Shown here: positions 16,831 to 26,975 of the stretch, in pieces
Numbering within the stretch: position 1 is the first letter of the stretch
How the letters are laid out: the number at the start of each line of letters is the position of its first letter
Source of the DNA: Bacteroidota bacterium
GTDB taxonomy: Bacteria > Bacteroidota > Bacteroidia > NS11-12g > UBA9320
Length of the DNA: 64,000 nt
Direction of reading: 5' to 3'
Assembly (NCBI GenBank): GCA_002746305.1
Contig: NVWV01000004.1
Span: 305,764 to 369,763, forward strand
Notes under the pieces: model-generated
Databases searched by the model: none
Told to the model about the DNA's origin: nothing
Seen by the model: only the letters and a program-made list of their open reading frames with translations
Translations under genes and position numbers: made by a program

Positions 16831-18468
16831 ATGAGTAAATCAACCCAATCATGGGGAAGTAGAGTAGGTCTAATCTTAGCCATGGCAGGAAATGCTGTTG
16901 GATTGGGTAACTTTTTACGATTCCCTGTTAAAGCTGTGGAAAATGGGGGTGGAGCCTTCATCATTCCGTACATCGTTAGTTTCCTTTTAATGGGCATTCC
17001 CTTGCTTTGGATAGAGTGGAGTATGGGGCGTTATGGAGGTGCAAGGGGGGATCATAGTACTCCGTTTATATTGGACAGTATGGCCAAGAAAAGGCTTTGG
17101 AAATACTTTGGTGTTTTTGGGATCTTTACCAATATTGGTGTTATGGCGTATTATACGTACATAGAATCGTGGACTCTTACCTATACATTGAAGTCCTTAA
17201 ATGGAGATTTCCTAGGCATGGATATAGCAGCGGTTGGTGAGGCGTTTGACAACTATGTAGGTATTAGTGGAGGTGTTAATGTTCCAATATTAGCTCTAGT
17301 AGCGTTTACCGTTACTCTAGTCATTAATATATGGATTCTGTCTAAAGGTTTAAGTGGGGGAATAGAGAAAGTGGCTAAAATAGCAATGCCATTATTGATT
17401 GGCTTTGGTGCTTTCTTAGCGATTATGGCCTTTACAATGGGTGATACTGGAAGATGTGCGGATTGCAATTCACTTGTAGGAATGGATTTTCTTTGGACAC
17501 CACAGTACGATAGTCTTAAAAATCCTAAAGTATGGTTAGAAGCTGCGGGTCAAATATTTTTTACTTTATCTGTGGGTATGGGTACCATTGTTTGCTACTC
17601 ATCTTATTTAAAGAAAACAGATGATGTTGCTCTTAATGCTATGAGTGCAGGTTGGATGAATGGTTTTGTAGAGATTGTTCTAGGAGCATCTGTAGTTATT
17701 CCAATAGCTGTTGGGTTTTTAGGTTTGGACTGGGTAAAAGAAAATGCAGGTTTTATGATGGCATTTAAGACAATGCCATACTTGTTTGATCAATGGGGCC
17801 ACGTTATTGCCGTTGTAGCAGGAGTTGCTTGGTTTGGTCTACTTTTCTTTGCTGGAATTACTTCATCTCTAGCTATGGGGACACCGTGGATGGGTTTTGT
17901 GGAAGATGAGTTTAATTGGAGTAGGAACAAAGCTTCCTGGACACTGGGTATATTTATTTTCTTATTGGCGATGCCTACCATTTTCTTTTTCGAGTATGGA
18001 GTATTTGATGAATATGACTACTGGACTGGTACAGTCTCGCTGGTCGTCTTTGCTCTAGCAGAAGTGATATTGTTTGCGTGGGTATTTGGCATGGATAAGG
18101 GATGGAGAGAAATAAACTATGGTGCTGATATAAAAGTGCCTTTGATTTATAAGTACATTATTAAATGGGTTACCCCAATCTTTATTCTAGTGATATTTTT
18201 ATCTTCATTGGTTACCCCGAAGGATAATGATTGGGTTAGGGCATTTAGTGGGAATTGGGAACTAGATGGTAGTAGTATTATTGGTAAGATGGTACATATT
18301 GGACAAGATTCGAGTTGGTTTATTGACGGTCAAATAACAAGTTTCTTTTTTATTGATATGTCGAGATTACTTTTACTAGGAACTTTTATTGGGCTTGCTC
18401 TTATGGTACGTCATGCGTCCAAACTTCGTGAGAAAAAGAAATTAAAACAAACAGAAGAAGAATTATGA
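16831..18468 (+). CDS. Sodium-dependent NSS family transporter
   Basis: The 545-residue protein is a bacterial neurotransmitter:sodium symporter (LeuT fold). The N-terminal sodium/substrate region GNAVGLGNFLRFP and the GGGAFIIPY segment of the first two helices are intact, and about twelve membrane segments can be seen. Members import amino acids or related solutes with sodium. The final codons overlap the start of a 47-residue membrane protein (ATGA), which matches the MetP/MetS arrangement in which a tiny subunit accompanies the transporter. Confidence 0.93.
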   Translation: MSKSTQSWGSRVGLILAMAGNAVGLGNFLRFPVKAVENGGGAFIIPYIVSFLLMGIPLLWIEWSMGRYGGARGDHSTPFILDSMAKKRLWKYFGVFGIFTNIGVMAYYTYIESWTLTYTLKSLNGDFLGMDIAAVGEAFDNYVGISGGVNVPILALVAFTVTLVINIWILSKGLSGGIEKVAKIAMPLLIGFGAFLAIMAFTMGDTGRCADCNSLVGMDFLWTPQYDSLKNPKVWLEAAGQIFFTLSVGMGTIVCYSSYLKKTDDVALNAMSAGWMNGFVEIVLGASVVIPIAVGFLGLDWVKENAGFMMAFKTMPYLFDQWGHVIAVVAGVAWFGLLFFAGITSSLAMGTPWMGFVEDEFNWSRNKASWTLGIFIFLLAMPTIFFFEYGVFDEYDYWTGTVSLVVFALAEVILFAWVFGMDKGWREINYGADIKVPLIYKYIIKWVTPIFILVIFLSSLVTPKDNDWVRAFSGNWELDGSSIIGKMVHIGQDSSWFIDGQITSFFFIDMSRLLLLGTFIGLALMVRHASKLREKKKLKQTEEEL

Positions 18469-18608
18469 GTACATCAGCATTAATTACAATGGTTACGGTT
18501 CAGGTATTGGTAACTTTGATTACAGGATATTTCTTTTATAAGGTTTTGGTAACCCCACCCAATGCAGAACCGGATTCATTTTCTGAGAATGATGATGATT
18601 CAAGATAA
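18465..18608 (+). CDS. MetS-like small subunit of the NSS transporter
   Basis: A 47-residue frame starts at the ATG inside the ATGA overlap with the transporter gene and ends with TAA. It has one membrane helix (about residues 6-26) and a short acidic tail ending SENDDDSR. Size, position and layout match the small accessory subunits of NSS transporters such as MetS of Corynebacterium. I infer it is needed for the activity or stability of the transporter. Confidence 0.75.
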   Translation: MSTSALITMVTVQVLVTLITGYFFYKVLVTPPNAEPDSFSENDDDSR

Positions 18609-18643
18609 GTCGGTGTAAACAAAAAAAATTCTAAAATAGATAC

Positions 18644-18871
18644 ATGTACAATCTACTTAATTTCCTAGTACTTCAAGCTACCACTTCTCAAAAAAGGGAG
18701 GGGAGTGCTCCCGATGGATCTACTTTCTTTTGGATCATGAGTGAAATAGTAATAACGCTTGTTATCTTTATTGGTGTTTACTATATTTTTAAACCTGTAT
18801 TTGGAAAGAAGAAAGAGGATCAGGAAGCTGCCAAAGAATCTTCAAATTCAGAAGAACGTTTGTCAGACTAA
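18644..18871 (+). CDS. Small single-span membrane protein
   Basis: A 75-residue frame 35 bases after the small subunit. It has a membrane helix around residues 32-50 followed by a charged tail (KKKEDQEAAKESS). I do not recognise the family. The position suggests it is cotranscribed with the transporter and could be a second accessory protein. Confidence 0.55.
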   Translation: MYNLLNFLVLQATTSQKREGSAPDGSTFFWIMSEIVITLVIFIGVYYIFKPVFGKKKEDQEAAKESSNSEERLSD

Positions 18872-19171
18872 ACCTAAGAAGGGATATCTTCACAAAAGGA
18901 TCTGTCAACTTTTGGATTAAAGATTGGCTTCTTAAATGACCAGTTACAATTGATCAAAAGGTGATTGGCTATTATTCAACTTCCTTTGTGGGGAAGGTCA
19001 TAAACTATATTTTGTCAATCTGGATGAAAAGGGCTGTAGGAAAGGCCAAACGTATTCAGAGTATTTAATCAAGATTGTGGACTGAGATTGGTTAATCCTT
19101 CATAGTATATATTTTTCAAGCTTAGTTCAACATGCAGGGGATAAAGCAATCAATTTCTATCTTTGAGGAAA
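18872..19171. other. 300-base intergenic leader before the sensor kinase
   Basis: AT-rich with no credible gene. It ends in a -7 box just before the sensor kinase start. I saw no strong hairpin. Confidence 0.5.
19158..19165 (+). promoter_or_regulatory. -7 box (TATCTTTG) of the sensor kinase gene
   Basis: TATCTTTG is an exact match to TAnnTTTG and ends six bases before the ATG at 19172. With normal spacing the transcript would begin at or next to the start codon. No TTG at -33 was evident. Confidence 0.5.
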
Positions 19172-22054
19172 ATGATAAGAACCTCTCTAATTTTTCTCAT
19201 TTGTTGCTTTTTCGTGAGAATAAGTTTTGGTCAGACACAATCTTATTCTATCACTGGATTTGGTGTTGATCAGGGACTCGATGCCACAACGATTTATGGG
19301 ATCAAGCAAGATGAAAGAGGTTTTCTATGGATGGGTACTGATAATGGCCTCTATAGATTTGACGGGGTGAATTTTAAGTCTTATGGAACTTCTGACGGTC
19401 TCACTGACTTGGAAATATTTAATCTAAGTCTAGGAGAAAATGTACTAATAACTCATAATTTTTCGAATACCAGTGACGTAATTTATCAGGATAGGGTGGT
19501 GAATGAAAGGTTACCTGAAATTGATAAAAAAAATATAAGACTAGGCCTTGGTACATACACTGGTAGTGGCGAATTTGTTATTTCTGAAAGAGAATCAAAT
19601 TATTTTTGTCTTATAAGGTATGACAAAGGTGTAGTTACAGACACGACAACTGTTTGGTTGGATCCTGAAGATAGAATAATCAACGTATATCTAATTAGGG
19701 AGCATGTTATACTTATTTATTCAAATGATTTAACGATTAACTACAGTGTTTACAAAGGATCCGAGTGTAAAAACAAAGGTGCTATCGAAGGATATTCGGT
19801 TGTTTCATTAGGGGTAGTTGATGGATTATGGTGTGTAGATTTAAATAAGACTAAACTCTTTCGATATATTTTAACAGATTCGTTTTCCTTAGAAATTAAT
19901 GATGTTATTGAACAAGGTTTCGAGATAAAGAATATAGCAGAAATAAATCCCGAGGAGACCTGGATAACATTAGCACAAGGTGGTATGGTCCAAATAAAAG
20001 GGGGTATTTATAGCCCTATTATTTTGGAAGACTATAGCATCAATTCGGTGTTCCAAGATAAAGATGACAATATTTGGGTAGGAACTTATGGAAGTGGACT
20101 TTTTAAATTACAAAATATTGGGATTAGTAATTTTGGAATTAAAGAACTGAAGATTTCAAAGAACATACTATCTCTGGCTAATGGAGAAAATGGATCTGTT
20201 TATATTGGATTTGATAAGCTAGTGGTTTCTGAGTTTAAAAAAAATAGAATTATAGAGACTTGGATGTTAAAGCCAAGCTCGAAACGTACCAATAGGAGGG
20301 TTTTAGACATTGAAAAACTAGGCAATAAAATTTGGTGTGCAACGGATGAGGGGTTATTCCAAATAGACTATTTTAAGGATACTCCACCAAAACCAGTCCA
20401 TAGTTATTGTTCAAAGACCATTTTTTATGATGGGGACTCTATTTATGTAGGCAGTTGTATGGATGTCCGAGTCTATACTAGAAACGATTTAGAGCCAGAG
20501 GTAATGTGGGAGGACAGAATTATTTCCATTTGTGTGGATGACAAAGACAACTTATTACTTGGAACGATTCATGGATTATACATCAGAAAGAAAAATACAG
20601 ATATTATTGAAAAAGTTGACCAGTTAGGTAACCACAAAGTATTGGACATAAAAACGGGGAACGGGAAAATCTATGCGGCTACTGACTCAGGACTGTGTAT
20701 CCTAGAATTAGGGAGGGCTGTCAAATACTTGACGGTAAATAATGGTTTGACAACTAATAACTGCACAAGAATATGTTTAGATTCTAGGAATATATGGGTA
20801 GCTACAGTTGCTGGATTAAATCAGATTACTTATAACGAATTCTTTCGGACCTATTCTATAACTAAGATAACAACACATGTGGGATTACTCTCTAATCATA
20901 TAAATGATTTGCTGTTAAGAAACGATACTATTTGGGTAGCAACCGACCAGGGTCTAAGTATCTTTAGGGTACAGGATATTGATAACCATAGGAATCTAAC
21001 TACAAACATTACCGGACTCTCGAGTGACGGACAACAGTATTCTCTGTATAATCCAATTGAACTTCCTGCTCAAAGTGATGCTGTTCAGATTTCGTTTGCA
21101 GGACTTGAGTTTGGGCAAAATTTAGACTATGAATACCGACTTAGCCCTGAGTCTACAGAGTGGAATCATACCCAAAACAATACGATTGATTATCATCAAT
21201 TGGGTCCAGGGGATTATTTATTTACTGTAAATGCAATAGATGAAATGGGGAATAAAAGTGCTCCTACAACATTGTCCTTTCGAATTAATCCAAGTTTCTA
21301 TGAAACAGTATGGTTTAAGGTCGTTTTATTTTTTCTTTTTAGTGGTGTAATTGTAGCTGTTTTCATTTGGAACAGCCGTGAAATAAAGAGAAAAGCGTTT
21401 GAAAATAACGCCTTTGCTAGGATTGTATCAAGTCTTGAGTTGGAAGCTATAAAGGCCCAAATTAATCCTCACTTTATTTATAATTGCCTAAATTCCATTC
21501 AATTCACCATTATTAGCAAGAAGAATTTAGATGCTGAAAAACAGCTTGGTATGTTTGCTAATTTGATAAGAGATACACTGGATTTTTCAAGGTTAGATTT
21601 CATCACCGTAGAAAGGGAAGTGGAATACTTGGAACGCTATCTGTATATGCAAAAACTTAGATTTAAGGATCAGTTATCTTATGAAATAATTGTAGCAGGC
21701 GAAAATCAAAAAATGGATGTATTGATCCCAAGCATGTTGCTTCAACCGTTAGTAGAGAATGCTGTTAAGCATGGAATGGAAATTAGTGAAGGCAAAACGT
21801 CCCAGATTAAACTAAGTTTTACTATAACTAGTGGTCGGGTTATCTGTAAAATTGAGGACTTCGGTAAAGGATTTTCTCGTCTGACAACTAAGGAAAATAA
21901 TGTTCCATCTGGAACAATCATGACCAATAAGAGAATTGAAACCTACAATAAACTCTATAGCACGGATATCTCTATTTCTGTGATAAATAAAGAAACTACA
22001 GGCAATAATGCTAAGGGAACTTTAGTTTGTATTGATATGCCAATTAGGCAATAA
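19172..22054 (+). CDS. Sensor histidine kinase with propeller sensor domain (LytS-type kinase core)
   Basis: I use the ATG at 19172; the in-frame TTG at 19163 lies inside the promoter box. After a signal sequence ending in Phe-Gly-Gln there are two-component regulator propeller repeats (for example GFLWMGTDNGLYRFDG) over residues 25-630. A Y_Y_Y domain follows at about 640-705, then one membrane segment at about 713-733 and a cytoplasmic LytS-type kinase. Its phospho-acceptor His (about 766) is in QINPHFIYN, with an N-box LQPLVENAVKHG and an ATP-lid motif EDFGKGFS. The periplasmic propeller probably senses an extracellular ligand. The LytTR regulator follows after three bases. Confidence 0.9.
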   Translation: MIRTSLIFLICCFFVRISFGQTQSYSITGFGVDQGLDATTIYGIKQDERGFLWMGTDNGLYRFDGVNFKSYGTSDGLTDLEIFNLSLGENVLITHNFSNTSDVIYQDRVVNERLPEIDKKNIRLGLGTYTGSGEFVISERESNYFCLIRYDKGVVTDTTTVWLDPEDRIINVYLIREHVILIYSNDLTINYSVYKGSECKNKGAIEGYSVVSLGVVDGLWCVDLNKTKLFRYILTDSFSLEINDVIEQGFEIKNIAEINPEETWITLAQGGMVQIKGGIYSPIILEDYSINSVFQDKDDNIWVGTYGSGLFKLQNIGISNFGIKELKISKNILSLANGENGSVYIGFDKLVVSEFKKNRIIETWMLKPSSKRTNRRVLDIEKLGNKIWCATDEGLFQIDYFKDTPPKPVHSYCSKTIFYDGDSIYVGSCMDVRVYTRNDLEPEVMWEDRIISICVDDKDNLLLGTIHGLYIRKKNTDIIEKVDQLGNHKVLDIKTGNGKIYAATDSGLCILELGRAVKYLTVNNGLTTNNCTRICLDSRNIWVATVAGLNQITYNEFFRTYSITKITTHVGLLSNHINDLLLRNDTIWVATDQGLSIFRVQDIDNHRNLTTNITGLSSDGQQYSLYNPIELPAQSDAVQISFAGLEFGQNLDYEYRLSPESTEWNHTQNNTIDYHQLGPGDYLFTVNAIDEMGNKSAPTTLSFRINPSFYETVWFKVVLFFLFSGVIVAVFIWNSREIKRKAFENNAFARIVSSLELEAIKAQINPHFIYNCLNSIQFTIISKKNLDAEKQLGMFANLIRDTLDFSRLDFITVEREVEYLERYLYMQKLRFKDQLSYEIIVAGENQKMDVLIPSMLLQPLVENAVKHGMEISEGKTSQIKLSFTITSGRVICKIEDFGKGFSRLTTKENNVPSGTIMTNKRIETYNKLYSTDISISVINKETTGNNAKGTLVCIDMPIRQ

Positions 22055-22057
22055 ATA

Positions 22058-22792
22058 ATGAAAATAGCAATAGTTGAAGATGAAATAGATAGCAGAGGAA
22101 TTATTAAGTCATTTATTCATGATATGTTTCCCCAGATAACAATAGTAGGTGAGGCCAGCTCGGTTCATGAGGGGATTGAGTTATTGTCAAGAATAAAAGT
22201 AGACGTAGTTCTTCTTGACATCCAGTTTCCAAATGGAACTGGGTTTGATATTTTACAAAATCTAGAAGAGGTAAACTTTGAAACTATATTTATCACGGCT
22301 TACGATCAATTTGCTATTCAGGCTATCAAGCATAATGCTTTAGATTACCTATTAAAACCTTTAAATCGGGAAGAATTTCACGAGGCGATTTCTAAAATGG
22401 CAAAAAAAACAAAGGCAATAGACAATACCTCTATTATCCGTAAGTTGCTTGACAACTTTAACCCAAAACTATTTAGTAAAATTAAGTTACCTAGCTCAGA
22501 AGGTTTTAAGCTAGTTGATTTTGATTCAATAATAAGGTGCGAAGCCGATAGTAATTATACTCATTTTCATTTGACCAATGGTAGCAAAGTTTTGGTGTCT
22601 AAAACTATGAAGGAGTTTGACTCCGCTTTGAAGGATCATCAATTTATTCGTGTCCATCATTCTCATATTGTAAATCCTATTCATATAAAAGAGTATATAA
22701 AAGGTAGGGGAGGAGATTTAATTATGAATGATGGCAGTAGGGTCAGCGTGTCTGATAGTAGAAGGGAACATCTGATGGATGCCTTAAAATAA
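22058..22792 (+). CDS. LytTR family response regulator
   Basis: The 244-residue protein has a receiver domain with phosphorylated Asp54 (VVLLDIQFP), the switch Thr in FITAYD and the Lys in LLKPL. It is joined to a C-terminal LytTR DNA-binding domain (about 150-244) with the typical VHHSHIVNP element. It is the cognate partner of the upstream propeller kinase. Its targets are not evident, although the neighbouring convergent gene encodes a giant secreted protein. Confidence 0.94.
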   Translation: MKIAIVEDEIDSRGIIKSFIHDMFPQITIVGEASSVHEGIELLSRIKVDVVLLDIQFPNGTGFDILQNLEEVNFETIFITAYDQFAIQAIKHNALDYLLKPLNREEFHEAISKMAKKTKAIDNTSIIRKLLDNFNPKLFSKIKLPSSEGFKLVDFDSIIRCEADSNYTHFHLTNGSKVLVSKTMKEFDSALKDHQFIRVHHSHIVNPIHIKEYIKGRGGDLIMNDGSRVSVSDSRREHLMDALK

Positions 22793-22821
22793 AAGGGCAG
22801 ATAGTATCATACTATCTGCCC
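22790..22821 (-). terminator. Strong intrinsic terminator of the beta-helix gene
   Basis: GGGCAGATAGT (22795-22805) pairs with ACTATCTGCCC (22811-22821) around ATCAT. On the minus strand it is followed by TTTTATTTTAAGG, so it ends the 22847-26548 gene, and the stem may also slow transcription of the convergent regulator gene. Confidence 0.85.
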
Positions 22822-22846
22822 TAAGCTTAACTACTGCTATAGCAAG

Positions 22847-25800
22847 CTATTTCTTGACGAATTTTTCAATCAGACTCACATCTCCGTCTTTTATAGATAC
22901 GAAGTATGAACCCGGACTTAAATCAGAAACATTAATTTTGGCTGTGCCTTCAAATATTTCTGAAGAACTTTCCATTTGAATTCTTCCTAGCATATCGGTT
23001 ATTTCAATGGTTACTCCTTCGGAATCCTTATTGAATGAATAGATTAATGTTAATTTTGATTCTACTGGATTAGGGTAGATAGACACGAAGTCGGACTCTA
23101 AGTTGAGCTTATGTATTTTACCATTTACTTTAGGTTCTACATAGTCTATGATAGAGTAATTAATCTTGGCATCACGTCCATGCTCCATTAATAATAACCC
23201 TAAGTTATTGTGACTTAACGAATCCGAATTATATACAGATTGAATAAAGTTGAGATCTTCCATGCTAATATTGGATAACTGTCCATCCCGTTTTGTAGCG
23301 AGGTTATTCATATAGATAATCTTGTTTGCCTGTTCTATTGGATCTATTGCAACGAATTTTTTAAGTTCTGCAATCGCACTTTTTAAATCTCCATTGTGTT
23401 CAAATTCTCTGGCTCTAAACCATTTTTTTTCATTTGGGTTCATTCTTGAACTCTGGAATAACTGATGTCTGAACTCAATTGCTTTATCAATATCCTTAAG
23501 TCTTAACTCTTGATAAACTGTATTCTCCTCATCTGCAAAACCTTCGGTGCTTGACACATATTCTAATAATTCTTCGATGGTCAGTGCATCAAACTGAATG
23601 ATTTCATCGCATCTATATACCAAAGGCTGTGGGTTATTTGGAAGATTATAAATCTGATGACCACAACTTGAAGTCGAGTAAACAGATTTTGGACCTCCTA
23701 TTTGTGTATTGGGAAAGTTAATGTTGGTAAGGTCATAATTGTCAAAGCAAAAGGTTGTAAGACCAATAGCAGTGAACACATCAAATGTGTTGTTGTGACC
23801 GACAAAAGTATTTTGTCCCATAACGCTGTTGTTTCCTATATTTAAAATGGGTTCTCCTGCATTGAAAACTCCTGCTTGGGTATAATTATACAGGTAATTG
23901 TTTAGGATGTTCGTGTTCTGACACGGGCCTGCTAGTAAAATAGAGAAGGTGCTATTGGAAATACAGTTTGATTCTATTGTGTTTCCAGTGGACCCAATAT
24001 TATAAATTCCAACATTTTTATGGTTCACATCAATTTTATTACATCGAATGGAGTTGTTGTTGGAGAACCAAGAAATTATTCCAACAACGTCTTGATTCTC
24101 AATTGTGTTTTCATTGGCCGAGCAATTGTTCGTTCTATTGAAAACTATACCATACCAAAAACCTTCAATAGTATTCCGATGAACATTTACACCTGAACAA
24201 AGTGCAATGTCGACAGCACCGGATATTGTATTCTCTACATTGCTTCGAATGGTATTGTTTTCTATTTCTACAGGTGTATTGGTCAATTGAACAACTACTT
24301 GAGGAACAATAACTCCCGTATGCTGTCTTTCAAAACTATTGTTGTTTATTCTCATGGGAATGGGTGATGATGTACCATTTGTAAGAAAGATCGATCTAGC
24401 AATGTCAGAAAATGTATTTTCACTAACAGTACTCATTCGACTGTACGTACAAATTATCCCGAAGTAATTATCCATAGTTAACCCATTATTATTGAAAGCA
24501 TTGTTAAATATTTCCGAAGTCACATTTGAATTGTTGTTAAAGTAAATTGAACCGATATTTGGGGTGGATAAAACATTACAGAAGACCAGATTGGGATATT
24601 CAGCATTATGTGTGAAGTTATTCCCTGCAATAGGATTTGAAAATGTCGTAAAATCACTATAAATACTCCATTTATTGTTAATGAAGGTATTACTGTTTAT
24701 TATGGGATTATTCGAACTCTGGAAGTACAATGCTACTTCAGCATTTTTAAAAGTACACTCATTTATTTTATTGTCCTTACTAGTTGATGTAAAACGAATT
24801 CCTTTCCAAGTTAAGGTGTCAATGCATGGTCTAAATACGGAATTATTTGCTCGAATTCTTCCATTGACGATTAGCTCGGAACAAGGAGCGAAGAGCATAT
24901 CTACATTTGTAATATCTAAAATTGTACCAGGAGCAACAGTGACTATCCCTTGAAGGTAATATTTGCCAGTTAAGAAGAGAGTGTTTAATGGGCCCGTACC
25001 AACGAGTATTGTTCCAGAATCTATCATGGTAATATTTGGATCCTCACAGGGTAAACTTGGAGTGTCATTATCACAGATATCAAATACCATTAAGTTTTCA
25101 TCGTCTAATTCAATGGGCTCTGGAATGGAAGTATACTCCAGTGTAGATGGTTCCGGATCAAATATTGTTGGATCGGGATGAGTGGCCTCTACTTTCCCAT
25201 CTATTATTTTACAAGGTGCTGGCTTTAAATTTAATATGGGGTCGTTAAATATCTTGTAAGCATCTCTTTTCGCTGATGAAGGTGTACTTGAAATAATAGT
25301 CATTCCGGCCCCTAGTAATCCCGTACCAGTAGTTGTGGACGATAATCCTTCATCCGAAGCAAAAATCCATTGTACCCCATCGTTAACTAATTCTCTTGAC
25401 AAAGTAATATTATTCCAATTGGTAACGTGAGAGATTACAGTATTTACATCAGAACTTACTGAAGTAGTGGACTGTTGTGTGTAGTGTAAGTTCCCATTGC
25501 TTTGGACAATGTAGAATTTAGGTTGTTGAATAGATATGTTTTTAGGAATGATAGAAGTTTTATTTTCATAGTTAGTGAATGGAGTATGGTACTCCCAAAA
25601 TTCAGTTATTCCTCCGCCAAGCTGTATGGCTCTGCCTGCAGCGACAAAAGAGGTATTCATTGTAATATTACTGGGGTCAAAATCATCGAATACATCTCCA
25701 CACAAAAGAAATTCGCCATTCGTTTGATTAATATATAATTCGTTAGGAACTAAATCATTTAATTGATCCCCAAATAAATTGAAATAAGCACTTCCAAAAT

Positions 25801-26548
25801 TATAGGTAAGCATTGGCGTTGAAGCAATTGTAAACCCACTATTCTTGTCAAAATAGTTGCAATAGAGGACGTCTTTTCTGCCATTTCTTATCTCATAACC
25901 AAAGATGAACAGAAATCCCTGATAGAGGTCTAACGTGGTAAATTCTGCCATCTCAGCACCATTTGGCCATTCAGTATTAAATTGAGGAGAGCCGCCAGAT
26001 TGAGTTATTGTATATATCATTGGCTTGATTCCAATAGTTGGGTCAGGGTGCATGTAGCTACCACAGATATACAGGTCGTTGTTCGTAGTATCAGCTACAA
26101 CATCATTGAATGTACATGCATTTTCCTCTTTGATGGAGAGCGAAACTACTCCTGTACAAGAAACTCGCAGTATTAAACCTTGTGTTGATCCTGGGTTACT
26201 GGGATCTTCATTAATCTGTCCAATAGCGAATATGTCTCCATTGTTAGATTGAATGACTTTAGTGAAATAAGCCTTAGTACCTGGAATTTCCGTTGATACC
26301 TGATACTGCCATTTGATATTATTACTTGCATCAGTTCTTATAATAATAGCTGCACTTTCGTCAAAGTTTGCATTGTAAGATGCGGCACCTACCATGACAT
26401 GTCCGCTATCTGTACCTTGACAAGCAATTCGAGTATCATTGAAAATATGATGGTCATGATTTCCTACCTCTGTGAAAACAACTCGTTTTTGAGCATACAA
26501 ACACGTCGTGAAGCACAAGAGTAAAACTACATAAATGTTCTTTTTCAT
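22847..26548 (-). CDS. Giant right-handed beta-helix protein with T9SS sorting domain
   Basis: The 1233-residue protein has a signal peptide ending LYAQ and an N-terminal region of about 450 residues resembling a beta-propeller (repeated FAIGQ- or ICGSY-like strands). A NosD/pectate-lyase-like parallel beta-helix covers about residues 530-960, with many Asn-rich INSNTFINN- or IENNTIRSN-type coils. A helical segment follows, and the last 80 residues are a type A T9SS domain (YPNPVESKL). It should be exported to the cell surface. Beta-helix domains of this kind usually bind or cleave polysaccharides, but no catalytic residues can be assigned. Confidence 0.87.
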   Translation of the reverse strand: MKKNIYVVLLLCFTTCLYAQKRVVFTEVGNHDHHIFNDTRIACQGTDSGHVMVGAASYNANFDESAAIIIRTDASNNIKWQYQVSTEIPGTKAYFTKVIQSNNGDIFAIGQINEDPSNPGSTQGLILRVSCTGVVSLSIKEENACTFNDVVADTTNNDLYICGSYMHPDPTIGIKPMIYTITQSGGSPQFNTEWPNGAEMAEFTTLDLYQGFLFIFGYEIRNGRKDVLYCNYFDKNSGFTIASTPMLTYNFGSAYFNLFGDQLNDLVPNELYINQTNGEFLLCGDVFDDFDPSNITMNTSFVAAGRAIQLGGGITEFWEYHTPFTNYENKTSIIPKNISIQQPKFYIVQSNGNLHYTQQSTTSVSSDVNTVISHVTNWNNITLSRELVNDGVQWIFASDEGLSSTTTGTGLLGAGMTIISSTPSSAKRDAYKIFNDPILNLKPAPCKIIDGKVEATHPDPTIFDPEPSTLEYTSIPEPIELDDENLMVFDICDNDTPSLPCEDPNITMIDSGTILVGTGPLNTLFLTGKYYLQGIVTVAPGTILDITNVDMLFAPCSELIVNGRIRANNSVFRPCIDTLTWKGIRFTSTSKDNKINECTFKNAEVALYFQSSNNPIINSNTFINNKWSIYSDFTTFSNPIAGNNFTHNAEYPNLVFCNVLSTPNIGSIYFNNNSNVTSEIFNNAFNNNGLTMDNYFGIICTYSRMSTVSENTFSDIARSIFLTNGTSSPIPMRINNNSFERQHTGVIVPQVVVQLTNTPVEIENNTIRSNVENTISGAVDIALCSGVNVHRNTIEGFWYGIVFNRTNNCSANENTIENQDVVGIISWFSNNNSIRCNKIDVNHKNVGIYNIGSTGNTIESNCISNSTFSILLAGPCQNTNILNNYLYNYTQAGVFNAGEPILNIGNNSVMGQNTFVGHNNTFDVFTAIGLTTFCFDNYDLTNINFPNTQIGGPKSVYSTSSCGHQIYNLPNNPQPLVYRCDEIIQFDALTIEELLEYVSSTEGFADEENTVYQELRLKDIDKAIEFRHQLFQSSRMNPNEKKWFRAREFEHNGDLKSAIAELKKFVAIDPIEQANKIIYMNNLATKRDGQLSNISMEDLNFIQSVYNSDSLSHNNLGLLLMEHGRDAKINYSIIDYVEPKVNGKIHKLNLESDFVSIYPNPVESKLTLIYSFNKDSEGVTIEITDMLGRIQMESSSEIFEGTAKINVSDLSPGSYFVSIKDGDVSLIEKFVKK

Positions 26549-26975
26549 AATTATATTTTTTTAGACCCTAATATTAGAACACCATCAGGTGATAATAATC
26601 TATCAATGAGTAGTCGTGTAACCTGACCTAGTATTTATGTAAGTTTAGAAATCGAAATATCCATTTTAGAATATAGAAGAGGAATCAAACAGATTTAAAT
26701 TGACTTAGTATCAGCAAACCTTTTGTAAATAATCTGAATCTTGTTGTGCAATTTTTCGATAATAAATTAGAATTTGAGATTCCTAATCTTTCGGGTACTC
26801 AAGTACTTTTTGGTATTACAGTTTCAGGTGAGTTTATAAAGTTAACGTAGTTTAATAGAGAATAAGATTTCTATTTTTTCTCTTAGGGTCTTACCCATTT
26901 TTTGTAGACTAGTGGTATTGTTTAAAGTGAAGGCTTATTTCATTCAAGCTGTACTAGATGATGAAAATTATAAAC
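26549..26975. other. 427-base AT-rich intergenic region
   Basis: Between the start of the beta-helix gene and the stop of the next minus-strand gene. A short plus-strand frame here overlaps the thioredoxin-like gene in antisense and is not credible. I saw no tRNA, terminator or clear promoter box. Confidence 0.6.
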
